A stretch of 64,000 bases of DNA, taken from Prevotella vespertina. GTDB taxonomy: Bacteria; Bacteroidota; Bacteroidia; Bacteroidales; Bacteroidaceae. This document shows positions 46,112-54,624 of the stretch, piece by piece. Within the stretch, counting starts at the first letter, position 1; the number at the start of each line of letters is the position of its first letter. The stretch lies in the NCBI RefSeq assembly GCF_009728485.1, contig NZ_VVIQ01000001.1, positions 310,001 through 374,000 on the forward strand, written 5' to 3'. The notes under the pieces were generated by a model. That model did not search any database. It was not told the DNA's origin and saw nothing but the letters and a program-made list of their open reading frames with translations. The translations under genes and the position numbers were made by a program.

Positions 46112-47113
46112 ATGAGGAAAATTCTTTATTTATTCATGCTTCCCTTGCTTATTGTTAGTTGTTCGCAAGGGGCAAAAAAACGTAGTTTTCCAAAGGAGAA
46201 GTTCACCATTGACCTCTTACTTCCTACTTCCCCCGTGAAGAATCAAGGCTCCAGTTCACTTTGTTGGGTCTATGCTATGCTTGCAACGATTGAGTCAGAG
46301 CATATCATACAAGGTGATTCTGTCAATCTAAGTGCCGATTATGTGGCTCGAATGTACCTATATGAGCAGGCTAGAAAACGCCAATTTCTACCGAAGAGAG
46401 TGGCTCGTTTAGAGCGACCCATCACCACTCGTGGTATGAGTACAATGACACTTGACCTCATCAAAACCTATGGTTTACAGCATTATGATGCCTATCATAG
46501 TGAGCCAGATATGGACTATAATGTCCTTTGTAGGCGTCTTGATCGTTCGAAGAAGGTTGACGAACTCTTGGATAAGAGTATCGGAACTTTACCAAAACAG
46601 GTCTTTATGTTTGGTGTGCGATACACTCCTTACGAGTTTGCACGCAGCGTTTGTATGCCAGATGAGTACACAGCGGTAACGAGTTTCCTACATCATCCAT
46701 TGCATGAGAGCTTTCCTTTAGAAGTTCCAGATAATTATTTCCACGATACCTTCCTAAATATTCCAGCAAAAGACATCATCCCCTGCATTGTAAATAGCCT
46801 GAAGAAAGAGCATCCCGTGTGCTGGGAAGGTGACGTCTCAGAGCCCCTCTTCTCCTTTGAACATGGATATGCAGTGTTGGATGATGAGGCTCGGCAATGG
46901 ACAGAAAAGGACAGACAGGAAGCGTTTGAGCACTTTCAAACAACTGACGACCATTGTATGGAGATTGTTGGAATAGCCCATGACCAGCATGGTAAACGCT
47001 TCTTTCTTTGTAAAAATAGCTGGGGCACGGACAATCCTTACCATGGTTTCATGTTCTTGAGTGAGCCTTATGTCTATATGAAGACCATTGCCTTGGTGGG
47101 AACTAACCTATAG
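46112..47113 (+). CDS. C1-family cysteine peptidase lipoprotein
   Basis: A 333-residue papain-like peptidase of the C1B/aminopeptidase-C type, exported as a lipoprotein (MRKILYLFMLPLLIVSCSQG, cysteine near residue 17). The catalytic triad is visible: the oxyanion Gln and C51 in PVKNQGSSSLCWVYAM, H281 in TDDHCMEIVGIA and N302 in CKNSWGTDNP. No long propeptide is seen between lipobox and active site, so it may be active as made. A frame from TTG at 46100 exists, but the ATG at 46112 starts the signal peptide. The gene ends before a 22-nt array and a bidirectional terminator. Confidence 0.88.
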   Translation: MRKILYLFMLPLLIVSCSQGAKKRSFPKEKFTIDLLLPTSPVKNQGSSSLCWVYAMLATIESEHIIQGDSVNLSADYVARMYLYEQARKRQFLPKRVARLERPITTRGMSTMTLDLIKTYGLQHYDAYHSEPDMDYNVLCRRLDRSKKVDELLDKSIGTLPKQVFMFGVRYTPYEFARSVCMPDEYTAVTSFLHHPLHESFPLEVPDNYFHDTFLNIPAKDIIPCIVNSLKKEHPVCWEGDVSEPLFSFEHGYAVLDDEARQWTEKDRQEAFEHFQTTDDHCMEIVGIAHDQHGKRFFLCKNSWGTDNPYHGFMFLSEPYVYMKTIALVGTNL

Positions 47114-47122
47114 TTATCTACT

Positions 47123-47232
47123 GCGAAAAGCCTCTTTATCATGGAGAAAACTTTTCCTTGGAATTAAAAATAGATTAAAAAGTAGACGAAAATAATCTAA
47201 TAATAGAATAAAAATAGGTTAAAAATAACAAC
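47123..47232. repeat. 22-nt-period intergenic array (47.2 kb)
   Basis: Units start at 47123, 47145, 47167, 47189 and 47211. The first (AAAAGCCTCTTTATCATGG core) matches the consensus of the 24.4-, 40.4- and 53.3-kb arrays; the last three start AAAATA, and AAAATAGATTAAAAA is shared with the 33.8-kb array. It lies between convergent genes. Confidence 0.7.
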
Positions 47233-47273
47233 AAACGACGCTTATCAGTATTATTGATGAGCGTCGTTTGTTG
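47229..47273. terminator. Bidirectional terminator between peptidase and TrmH-like genes
   Basis: CAACAAACGACGCTTATCA pairs with TGATGAGCGTCGTTTGTTG (one G-U), separating two convergent genes. Confidence 0.88.
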
Positions 47274-47288
47274 GATAGATGAGGCTTA

Positions 47289-47837
47289 TTACTTAGTAAA
47301 GAGTTGCTTTGCAAACTCCCAGATAACGATTCCTGCGGTCACACTAACATTCAGAGAGTGCTTCGTTCCGAACTGTGGTATCTCCAAGCAAGCATCACTC
47401 ATGTCAACAACAGATTGTTTTACGCCCTTCACCTCATTGCCCATGATGATGGCATAATGGCTGTTGTTTGTAGTCGATTCAGCATTGAGATTGAGCGTAT
47501 GGAGCTTTGTTGAATGTTCAACCTGCTCTACGCTATAAACGAAAACACCCTTCTTATGCAAATCTTCAACGGCATCTTCTGTCCGTTCAAAGTATTTCCA
47601 ATCAACCGAATCTTCACCTCCTAAAGCCGTCTTATGTATCTCGGCATTAGGAGGAGTAGCCGTTATACCACATAGATAGATGGCTTCTATACGAAAAGCA
47701 TCGGCTGAACGGAATACACTTCCTACATTATATAATGACCGCACATCGTCTAGAACGACGATGAGAGGCAACTTCTCGGCTTCTTTAAACTCCTCAATGG
47801 AGAGCCGACTCATCTCTATTGTACGTAACTTGCGCAT
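47289..47837 (-). CDS. TrmH/SpoU family RNA 2'-O-methyltransferase
   Basis: A 182-residue SPOUT methyltransferase that uses S-adenosylmethionine to methylate a ribose 2'-OH in tRNA or rRNA. All three knot motifs are present: VLDDVRSLYNVGSVFRSADAF (motif 1), YAIIMGNEVKGV (motif 2) and IPQFGTKHSLNVSVTAGIVIWE (motif 3). It lacks the extra N-terminal L30e-like domain of RlmB, so it resembles the short TrmH/TrmL types. It abuts sufE exactly, the sufE stop ending where its ATG begins, so the two form an operon. Confidence 0.92.
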   Translation of the reverse strand: MRKLRTIEMSRLSIEEFKEAEKLPLIVVLDDVRSLYNVGSVFRSADAFRIEAIYLCGITATPPNAEIHKTALGGEDSVDWKYFERTEDAVEDLHKKGVFVYSVEQVEHSTKLHTLNLNAESTTNNSHYAIIMGNEVKGVKQSVVDMSDACLEIPQFGTKHSLNVSVTAGIVIWEFAKQLFTK

Positions 47838-48254
47838 TTATTTCATACTAAAAGCAACCGCATAGGCTTTGATCTTAGTAACCATTGACAGCAAACCATT
47901 GCTTCTTGTAGGTGAAAGATGCTGTCTCAAGCCTATCTTATCAATGAAGTATAGGTCGGAATCTATAATCTCTTGTGCGGTATGATGACTTAGAACGCGA
48001 ATCAAAAGAGCGATAATACCTTTCGTGATAAGCGCATCTGAATCAGCTGTAAACACCAGTTTGCCATCGACATTATCGCATTGGAGCCATACACGACTTT
48101 GACATCCGTCTATGAGATTCTGCTCGTTTTTATACTGTTCAGCCAATGGTTCAAGCTCATTACCTAGGTCGATTAACATCTGATACTTGTCCATCCAATC
48201 GGAGAAGTCGCTGAACTCTTCTATTACTGCATCTTGCGCTTCGTTTATTGTCAT
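47838..48254 (-). CDS. sufE: SufE-type sulfur acceptor
   Basis: SufE accepts persulfide sulfur from the cysteine desulfurase SufS and passes it to the SufBCD scaffold for Fe-S cluster assembly. The 138-residue protein has the family length and the active cysteine C51 in LIDGCQSRVWL, at the same position as in E. coli SufE. No suf operon is nearby; here it is placed in front of the TrmH-like gene. This isolated location is common in Bacteroidota, I think, but I cannot confirm that here. Confidence 0.93.
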   Translation of the reverse strand: MTINEAQDAVIEEFSDFSDWMDKYQMLIDLGNELEPLAEQYKNEQNLIDGCQSRVWLQCDNVDGKLVFTADSDALITKGIIALLIRVLSHHTAQEIIDSDLYFIDKIGLRQHLSPTRSNGLLSMVTKIKAYAVAFSMK

Positions 48255-48279
48255 AGTTTCTTTTATTTAAAGGAGTGGT

Positions 48280-48420
48280 AGGAGTGAAGGAGAAAAGGGA
48301 GTTAAGACAAGTGTAAAGCGGCTTGATGTGTTTCAATCTACTATACCAAGAATCGGTATTGTAGCCTTGTATATCCTTAATGTACCATCAAGAACATTTG
48401 TCTTAACGCCCTTTCATTCC
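48280..48420. repeat. 140-nt long inverted repeat between U32 and sufE
   Basis: The left arm AAAGGGAGTTAAGACAAGTG and the right arm CATTTGTCTTAACGCCCTTT form a stem of about 20 bp with a 70-nt structured middle. The right arm (read on the minus strand) resembles the stretch at 21763-21787 near nrdB. It may be a terminator of the U32 gene or a small dispersed element. Confidence 0.65.
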
Positions 48421-49674
48421 TTAATTCTTGGCACTCTTGATTAGTTTAAACAGCTTATCATTCGGTCTAACCTTATCTGGAACGGGGATAGACACACGCC
48501 ATCCTTGCTCTGCAACATCCACTGGTTTGAGGTCATAACGTATCTCTTCAGCATTGAGGAACATAGCTCCAGTGGTGTTACCAGTGATGAGTAGCTTGTC
48601 ACCCTTTGCGAAGGTGTTGGCTTCAACGGCTATTTCTGCAACGCCAAGACGCGAGAAGTACTTCATCACCTTACCGATGAGAACTTTCTTTTCAGTAGCC
48701 TTGTTACCATATTCCTTGGTCCATTCTCCCATCTTCTGACCCTGATAGTAGCCATCCCAGAAACCGCGATTGAAGACTGTAGATAAGCGTTCGTCCCACT
48801 TGTCTTTCTTCTCTTCTGTGAAGGTTCCATCCAATACGCTCTGTATTGCCTCTCGATAACAAGTGACCACAGTGTGTACATATTCGGGTCCACGAGCACG
48901 ACCTTCTATCTTGAAGACACGTACTCCAGCATCCATCATCTTATCAATGAATCGAACGCTCTTAAGGTCTTTTGGACTCATTATATACTTATTGTCTATC
49001 TCCAACTGGTTGCCTGTTTCGTTATCAGTTACCGTATAACTACGACGGCAAATCTGCACACATTCACCACGATTAGCCGATCTGTTGGCATCGTGAAGAC
49101 TCATATAACACTTGCCAGAGATAGCCATGCAGAAGGCTCCATGACAGAACATCTCTATGCGAATAGGCTGTCCTTTAGGTCCACAAATGTTCTGTTTTAT
49201 AATCTGTTCGTGTATCTCCTTTACCTGATCCATGTTCAGTTCGCGTGCCAAAACGGCTACATCTGCAAATTGCGCATAGAACTTTAAGGCATCAATATTT
49301 GATATATTCAATTGGGTGGAGAGGTGGACTTCAACGCCAACTTGCCTACAATACATCATTACAGCTACATCGCTCGCTATGACGGCAGTGATATTTGCAT
49401 CCTTAGCAGCGTCTATAATCTCGTGCATCGTTGTAATGTCTTCACCATAGATAACCGTGTTTACCGTTAGATAAGTCTTGATGTTCTGTGCGTTGCAAGT
49501 CTCTGCTATCTCCTTAAGGTCGTCTATTGTGAAGTGATTAGCAGAGTGGGAACGCATGTTCAACTTACCTATTCCGAAGTAAACAGAGTTTGCTCCAGCA
49601 TGTATAGCAGCCGCCAATGACTCACGAGAGCCAACGGGTGCCATTATTTCAAAGTCGTTTATATTCTTATCCAT
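48421..49674 (-). CDS. U32 family peptidase-like protein (TrhP/YegQ type)
   Basis: A 417-residue U32 family member. The family signature is seen in EMFCHGAFCMAISGKCYMSLHDANRSANRGECVQICRRSY, here given as segments EMFCHGAFCMAISGKC and NRGECVQICRRSY; the cysteines may bind an Fe-S cluster. E. coli TrhP/YegQ-type relatives support 5-hydroxylation of tRNA uridine-34; true peptidase activity is doubtful. An N-terminal TIM-barrel-like region begins EIMAPVGSRESLAAAIHAGANS. It has its own promoter and lies next to a tRNA modification gene (miaB), which is divergent. Confidence 0.9.
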   Translation of the reverse strand: MDKNINDFEIMAPVGSRESLAAAIHAGANSVYFGIGKLNMRSHSANHFTIDDLKEIAETCNAQNIKTYLTVNTVIYGEDITTMHEIIDAAKDANITAVIASDVAVMMYCRQVGVEVHLSTQLNISNIDALKFYAQFADVAVLARELNMDQVKEIHEQIIKQNICGPKGQPIRIEMFCHGAFCMAISGKCYMSLHDANRSANRGECVQICRRSYTVTDNETGNQLEIDNKYIMSPKDLKSVRFIDKMMDAGVRVFKIEGRARGPEYVHTVVTCYREAIQSVLDGTFTEEKKDKWDERLSTVFNRGFWDGYYQGQKMGEWTKEYGNKATEKKVLIGKVMKYFSRLGVAEIAVEANTFAKGDKLLITGNTTGAMFLNAEEIRYDLKPVDVAEQGWRVSIPVPDKVRPNDKLFKLIKSAKN

Positions 49675-49816
49675 TATGTTTATTATCTTGAACTGGGTGC
49701 TATCAGTTAGTAAGGTGTTTGTTTCCTTTTATGTAATACCTCGCTAAGGTGTTATGTAGATACTGATGAGCAACTCCTTATAAAGTAATCTCTTTTACTG
49801 AGAATAATCACTTTGC

Positions 49817-49824
49817 AAAGGTAC
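49817..49824 (-). promoter_or_regulatory. Promoter -7 element of the U32 gene
   Basis: TACCTTTG on the minus strand followed by CAAAG; no clear -33 element. It is 143 nt before the ATG. Confidence 0.5.
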
Positions 49825-49940
49825 AGAAAATATCCGATAAAGGGCGTAAAGGACTTTGTAACTTTTGTAAAAAGCCTATTTTCGTCGGTTCTAAAGGTCA
49901 AATAGTCAGGCTGTTCTTCGACTATCTACAATCTTTTTAG

Positions 49941-49948
49941 TATCTTTG
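49941..49948 (+). promoter_or_regulatory. miaB promoter -7 element
   Basis: TATCTTTG followed by CA, 28 nt before the ATG; no clear TTG at -33. Confidence 0.65.
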
Positions 49949-49976
49949 CAAGCTGATTTTTATCGGTTAGAAAGGT

Positions 49977-51305
49977 ATGAAAAAACTATATATTGAGACG
50001 TACGGATGCCAGATGAACGTGGCAGACTCTGAAGTGGTTGCCTCTGTAATGAAGATGGCTGGGTACGATGTATGCGATAATGAAGATGAAGCAGACGCTA
50101 TCTTCTTGAACACATGCTCGGTTCGTGAGAATGCAGAAAACAAGATTTATCATCGCTTGGACACCTTACATGCAGAGCAGAAGAAGGGTCGCAAGCTCAT
50201 TCTGGGTGTATTGGGATGTATGGCAGAACGCGTTAGGGACGATCTTATTCAGAACCATTTTGCTAACTTAGTATGCGGTCCTGACTCTTATCTAAACCTC
50301 CCCGACATGATTGCGCAATGCGAGAATGGGAACAACGCATTAGATATCGAGCTATCAACAACAGAGACTTATCGAGACGTAATACCGCAACGCTTCGGTG
50401 GAAACCGTGTATCGGGATTTGTCAGCATCATGCGTGGTTGCAATAATTTCTGCCACTATTGTATCGTTCCATTCACGCGTGGTAGAGAGCGTTCTCGTGA
50501 TGTGGAAAGTATCTTGAAGGAGGTTAAGGACTTGCATGATAAGGGCTTTAAGGAGGTGACGCTATTGGGTCAGAACGTTAATTCCTATGGTCTTTTGCCA
50601 AACGGGAAACGCCCCGAAAATGGCACATCATTCGCAGAACTCTTGCGTAAAGTGGCTCAAAGTGTGCCAGACATGCGCGTTCGCTTCACTACTTCTAACC
50701 CAGAAGATATGACCGTAGATATTATCGAGGCAGTAGCGTCGGAACCGAACCTCTGTAATCATATACACTTCCCCGCACAGAGTGGAAGCAATAAAGTCTT
50801 GAGGTTAATGAACCGTAAGTACACTCGTGAAGACTACTTAAGTAAGATAGAGGCAATACGTCGTCTCATTCCTGATTGTGGGTTAACAACAGACATTTTC
50901 ATCGGTTATCACGATGAAACAGAGGCTGATTATCAAGAGACCTTGTCGTTAATGCGTGAGGTTGGATTCGATTCCGCTTTTATGTTCAAATACTCAGAAC
51001 GCCCAGGAACATACGCTGCAAAGCACCTTCCCGACAATGTTTCAGAAGATGAGAAGATTCGTCGTTTGAATGAATTGATACGCCTTCAGACCGAAATCTC
51101 TGCTGAACAGAACAAGAAGGATGAGGGGAAAGAGTTTGAAATCCTCATCGAACGCTTTGGAAAACGAAGTCGCGAGCAACTTATGGGACGCACTCCTCAA
51201 AACAAAGCAGTCGTTATTGCACGTGGTAATCATCACATCGGAGAGTTCGTTCGAGTACGTATAACAGGCTCAACTAGTGCCACTTTATTTGGTGAAGAAG
51301 TGTAA
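49977..51305 (+). CDS. miaB: tRNA 2-methylthio-N6-dimethylallyladenosine synthase
   Basis: MiaB is a radical-SAM methylthiotransferase that adds a methylthio group to i6A-37 of tRNA. It is 442 residues long. The N-terminal MTTase domain carries cysteines in TYGCQMNVADSE, NTCSVRENAE and GVLGCMAER (auxiliary cluster). The radical-SAM motif is MRGCNNFCHYCIVP (CxxxCxxC) near residue 150, and a C-terminal TRAM domain (FEILIERFGKRSREQLMGR) binds tRNA. The MSB (MtaB/RimO) paralogue signatures are absent, so MiaB is the best call. An ABC exporter follows after 33 nt. Confidence 0.96.
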   Translation: MKKLYIETYGCQMNVADSEVVASVMKMAGYDVCDNEDEADAIFLNTCSVRENAENKIYHRLDTLHAEQKKGRKLILGVLGCMAERVRDDLIQNHFANLVCGPDSYLNLPDMIAQCENGNNALDIELSTTETYRDVIPQRFGGNRVSGFVSIMRGCNNFCHYCIVPFTRGRERSRDVESILKEVKDLHDKGFKEVTLLGQNVNSYGLLPNGKRPENGTSFAELLRKVAQSVPDMRVRFTTSNPEDMTVDIIEAVASEPNLCNHIHFPAQSGSNKVLRLMNRKYTREDYLSKIEAIRRLIPDCGLTTDIFIGYHDETEADYQETLSLMREVGFDSAFMFKYSERPGTYAAKHLPDNVSEDEKIRRLNELIRLQTEISAEQNKKDEGKEFEILIERFGKRSREQLMGRTPQNKAVVIARGNHHIGEFVRVRITGSTSATLFGEEV

Positions 51306-51338
51306 AATTAGAAAATGGGATAAGCTGACAAAACACTT

Positions 51339-53198
51339 ATGAGAGAGTTTCTACACGTATTACGGAGGTTCGTTCCACCTTATAAGAAGTATCTTTTCTT
51401 GTCGATAATATTCAACATCTTATCGGCAATACTCAATATCTTTTCCTTTGCAACACTGATTCCTTTGCTCCAAATATTGTTTAAGGTGGATGCAGGAACA
51501 GGTGCAACGCATTACATGTCATGGGATGCTGGGTCAATAAAGGAGGTTCTGTCCAATAATGCTGATTACTATACACAGATCTTTATAACCAGTGTTGGAC
51601 CAACTACCACATTATTAATTATAGGTCTGATACTCGCTTTCATGACCTTCTTAAAGACGGGTGCTTACTTCTTATCATCGGCTTCTATCATTCCAATTCG
51701 TACAGGAGTTGTACGTGACATACGTAATCAACTCTATCAGAAAATAACCTCTCTTTCACTTGGCTTCTTTAGTGAGGAACGTAAGGGAGACATAATCGCA
51801 AGGATGAGTGGAGACGTGCAGGAGATAGACAACTCCATCATGTCTTCTATCGACATGTTATTTAAGAACCCTGTACTTATCGTCATTTACTTTACCACCT
51901 TATTAATAATATCCTGGCAGTTAACGCTCTTCACTCTTCTTTTTGTCCCTATCTTTGGATGGTTCATGGGCTATGTTGGACGTAAACTAAAGCAGAATAG
52001 CATTACAGCACAGGGTCTTTGGAGTGATACCATGAGCCAGGTTGAAGAGACACTGGGTGGTTTAAGGGTCATCAAAGCCTTTTGTGCCGAAGGACTTATG
52101 AATGAACGCTTCAACAAAGTGAATACTTCTTACCGCAACGACATCATGCGTGTGAATATTCGTCAGCAACTGGCGCACCCGATGAGTGAGTTCTTAGGAA
52201 CAGTGATGATTGTTGTTGTACTCTGGTTTGGTGGTACTTTGGTACTCGGACAGTACCCAATTATCAGCGGACCAACCTTTATTTACTATCTTGTCATCCT
52301 TTATAGCATACTTAATCCACTAAAGGAATTCTCTCGTGCAGGCTATAATATCCCTAAAGGACTTGCTTCCATGGAACGTGTGGATAAGATTCTTAAAGCG
52401 GAGGTAGACATCAAGGACTGTGAAAACCCAGTCCATCTCAAATCATTCGAGCATGAGATTGAGTTCCGACATGTTAGCTTTGCTTATGCAGATGAGAAGG
52501 ATAAAGACGGCAATCCAGTCTTGCATTGGGTATTGAAGGACATCAACTTGGTGATTCCAAAGGGTAAGACCATAGCTTTGGTGGGGCAGAGTGGTAGCGG
52601 AAAGTCCACTCTCTTAGACCTTATACCACGTTATTACGATGTTCAGAAGGGTGAGATTCTCATTGACGGAATCAACGTGAAGGATCTAGGAGTGCATGAC
52701 TTACGCCAGTTGATAGGTAATGTAAACCAAGAGGCAATCCTCTTCAACGATAGTTTTAAGAACAACATCTCCTTCGGAGTGACTGCTTCTGATGAGGCAA
52801 TAGAGGATGCTGCGAAGATAGCTAACGCCCATGACTTCATTACGCATAGTGAGAAAGGTTACGACACAAACATCGGTGATCGTGGAGGAAGGCTTTCGGG
52901 GGGGCAGCGCCAACGTGTGAGTATAGCGCGCGCCATCCTCAAGAATCCTCCAATTCTTATCCTCGATGAGGCTACATCGGCGTTGGATACTGAGAGCGAA
53001 CGCCTTGTTCAAGATGCTCTCTATAAGTTGATGCGAACGAGAACGACCATTGCTGTGGCGCACCGACTATCTACTATCAAGAATTCTGATGAGATATGTG
53101 TGATGCACGAGGGCGAGATTGTAGAGCGAGGAACGCATGACGAACTGATGGAGATGAATGGTTATTATAAGAAGTTGCACGATATGCAGGAGATATAA
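51339..53198 (+). CDS. MsbA-like ABC exporter, permease-ATPase fusion
   Basis: A 619-residue half-transporter with six membrane helices (about 1-330) and a C-terminal ATPase. Walker A is GQSGSGKST, the Q-loop region is NVNQEAILFND, the signature LSGGQRQRVSIARAI and Walker B LILDEATSALD; the switch histidine is in VAHRLSTI. The profile fits lipid A/multidrug exporters (MsbA type). It is probably co-transcribed with miaB, without an evident functional link. The substrate is not known from the sequence. Confidence 0.93.
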   Translation: MREFLHVLRRFVPPYKKYLFLSIIFNILSAILNIFSFATLIPLLQILFKVDAGTGATHYMSWDAGSIKEVLSNNADYYTQIFITSVGPTTTLLIIGLILAFMTFLKTGAYFLSSASIIPIRTGVVRDIRNQLYQKITSLSLGFFSEERKGDIIARMSGDVQEIDNSIMSSIDMLFKNPVLIVIYFTTLLIISWQLTLFTLLFVPIFGWFMGYVGRKLKQNSITAQGLWSDTMSQVEETLGGLRVIKAFCAEGLMNERFNKVNTSYRNDIMRVNIRQQLAHPMSEFLGTVMIVVVLWFGGTLVLGQYPIISGPTFIYYLVILYSILNPLKEFSRAGYNIPKGLASMERVDKILKAEVDIKDCENPVHLKSFEHEIEFRHVSFAYADEKDKDGNPVLHWVLKDINLVIPKGKTIALVGQSGSGKSTLLDLIPRYYDVQKGEILIDGINVKDLGVHDLRQLIGNVNQEAILFNDSFKNNISFGVTASDEAIEDAAKIANAHDFITHSEKGYDTNIGDRGGRLSGGQRQRVSIARAILKNPPILILDEATSALDTESERLVQDALYKLMRTRTTIAVAHRLSTIKNSDEICVMHEGEIVERGTHDELMEMNGYYKKLHDMQEI

Positions 53199-53240
53199 AA
53201 AGCCCCCTCTCCAAGGCTTATTGTCGAATGGATGGGAGAA

Positions 53241-53350
53241 TGCATAGTATTATTTACAAATGAAGAGGGCGTTTCTTTGATGTGAGAAGAGCGTCTCCTT
53301 GCTATGAAGAGAGGCTTTCCTTCAATGGAGGAAAGCCTCTCTTTCTTTTT
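53241..53350. repeat. 22-nt-period intergenic array (53.3 kb)
   Basis: Units start at 53241, 53263, 53285, 53307 and 53329, with the AAGARAGSCTYTCYTT consensus and spacers ending ATG. The first 31 nt from 53263 match those at 40350 with a single change. It lies in the 301-nt gap between the ABC exporter and the next gene. Confidence 0.85.
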
Positions 53351-53406
53351 ATCCTCTTGATTGCTATTAATGAAGATATGTGTTTTAAAGAAATACCTAA
53401 CATGAG

Positions 53407-53437
53407 TTGCAAGTAAAAGAAATAATATCTATATTTG
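53407..53437 (+). promoter_or_regulatory. Promoter of the small barrel gene
   Basis: TTG at 53407-53409, a 20-nt spacer and TATATTTG at 53430-53437, 62 nt before the ATG. Confidence 0.8.
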
Positions 53438-53499
53438 CAAGCAATACTAATATATAAAATAGATAACTAATCTTGATATACATTTAAACAGCTTGGCTT

Positions 53500-54027
53500 A
53501 TGAAAAAGAAAATCCTTTTAATGCTTGTACTATTGGCTACTTGCGTAAGTGTTAGTCGTGCTCAAACGAGTAAGTTTAACGTGACTTTCGCCACAGATTT
53601 GGGCTTGGGTGGTAAGTCATATAAGATTGTAACCCCTCATATCTCTGCCACTTATGATGTTACGAAGAGGCTTTCTGCAGGCTTGAGAGTCGAAGAAGCC
53701 GTTACCTTAATGAAGTCTCAAGGGATTAAGACACACGATTTACTCACTACCTTTGGTGGGCAAGTTGAATATGATATTGGTAAGATTTCTATTGCATCTG
53801 GTAATGTATTTAGTCTGCTCGTACAGCCTCGAGTAAGCGTAGGGCACACCATTGGCGGTGGACATAACCGCGGCTACATGTATTATCAAGGTGGAATTTA
53901 CGTTAGGAAAAGTAGCGGTAGCATTCGTTCAGAGCTTGGTTTAGGCGTTAGATACAATGACTATCGTAGCGACCTAAACAAAGATAAGGCAGTGTTCTAT
54001 GTCTCTTATGGATTCGTTCTGAAGTAA
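53500..54027 (+). CDS. Small outer-membrane beta-barrel protein
   Basis: A 175-residue exported protein with a signal peptide (MKKKILLMLVLLATCVSVSRA). The mature part alternates hydrophobic and polar residues as in an eight-strand-type barrel: FNVTFATDLGLGGKSY, KRLSAGLRVEEAV, SLLVQPRVSVGHT, YYQGGIYVRKSSG and IRSELGLGVRYNDY, ending in an aromatic-containing strand (VFYVSYGFVLK). No specific family is recognised. It is transcribed alone from the promoter at 53407 and ends in a hairpin. Role unknown. Confidence 0.72.
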   Translation: MKKKILLMLVLLATCVSVSRAQTSKFNVTFATDLGLGGKSYKIVTPHISATYDVTKRLSAGLRVEEAVTLMKSQGIKTHDLLTTFGGQVEYDIGKISIASGNVFSLLVQPRVSVGHTIGGGHNRGYMYYQGGIYVRKSSGSIRSELGLGVRYNDYRSDLNKDKAVFYVSYGFVLK

Positions 54028-54051
54028 GCTCGATTTAAAGTAAGTAAATCT

Positions 54052-54093
54052 TAGGGTTGACATGACTTCCTGTAAGGGAATTTGTCAGCCCTA
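54052..54093 (+). terminator. Hairpin after the small barrel gene
   Basis: TAGGGTTGACA pairs with TGTCAGCCCTA around about 20 nt; no strong T-run follows. Confidence 0.65.
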
Positions 54094-54231
54094 TGTGCTA
54101 TGGAAACTCAATCTAGTAGCGATGTTCGTAAATAATGTGTTTTTCTTTGAAAAACATTTTGTTTTCTCGATAATATTTCGCACTTTTGCCCTTAGATATA
54201 CTAACGTAAACAGAAAGAGCAACTAAAAACC

Positions 54232-54621
54232 ATGTTAGATAAGGAGAACAAGCGCCGCACGGTGGTCTTACTTCTAATGGTATTATCCGTGTTGAACGTC
54301 TTTGCGCAGCTGTCAAGTCGAGGAAAGGATACGCCTACTTCGACAACTGACCGCTTATCCTCTGGCTCGGAATATAAGCTTATCTTTAATGATGAATTTA
54401 ATCAGCCAGATGGCACGTTGCCTGATATTCAATACAAGAAAGAGCCAGATAATCCAGAACAATGGCCTTTTGACAAGTCCGATTTCTATCTGATACTTAA
54501 CCAATCAGTGGGTGACGGTTCTTGGGCAAAGCCCGTTGATACTACTCATACATACCAAATGGAGATAGATTGGATACGTGTTTACCAAAGAGATAAAACT
54601 AACATAAACAAAAGGAAATAA
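54232..54621 (+). pseudogene. Internally deleted GH16 (laminarinase-type) remnant
   Basis: A 129-residue frame that has a signal peptide (VVLLLMVLSVLNVFA), then the N-terminal strand of a GH16 enzyme (YKLIFNDEFNQPDGTLP), followed at once by the C-terminal end of the same fold (NPEQWPFDKSDFYLILNQSV and YQMEIDWIRVYQ). The whole middle, including the catalytic ExDxxE strand, is missing, so a full enzyme of roughly 250-290 residues has lost about half in frame. It cannot be an active glucanase. Its end lies 3 nt before korA and provides the Shine-Dalgarno-like AAAGGAAAT, which may be why the frame is still open. Confidence 0.75.
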
Positions 54622-54624
54622 TCT

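Larger units (their letters stand above)
49675..49976. other. Divergent promoter region of U32 and miaB genes
   Basis: This 302-nt gap holds a minus-strand TACCTTTG box (49824-49817) and the plus-strand miaB box at 49941. I see no gene or array in it. Confidence 0.5.

Noticed and set aside
54232..54621. Functional GH16 glucanase
   Set aside because: The catalytic strand with its glutamates is absent and the frame is half the family length.
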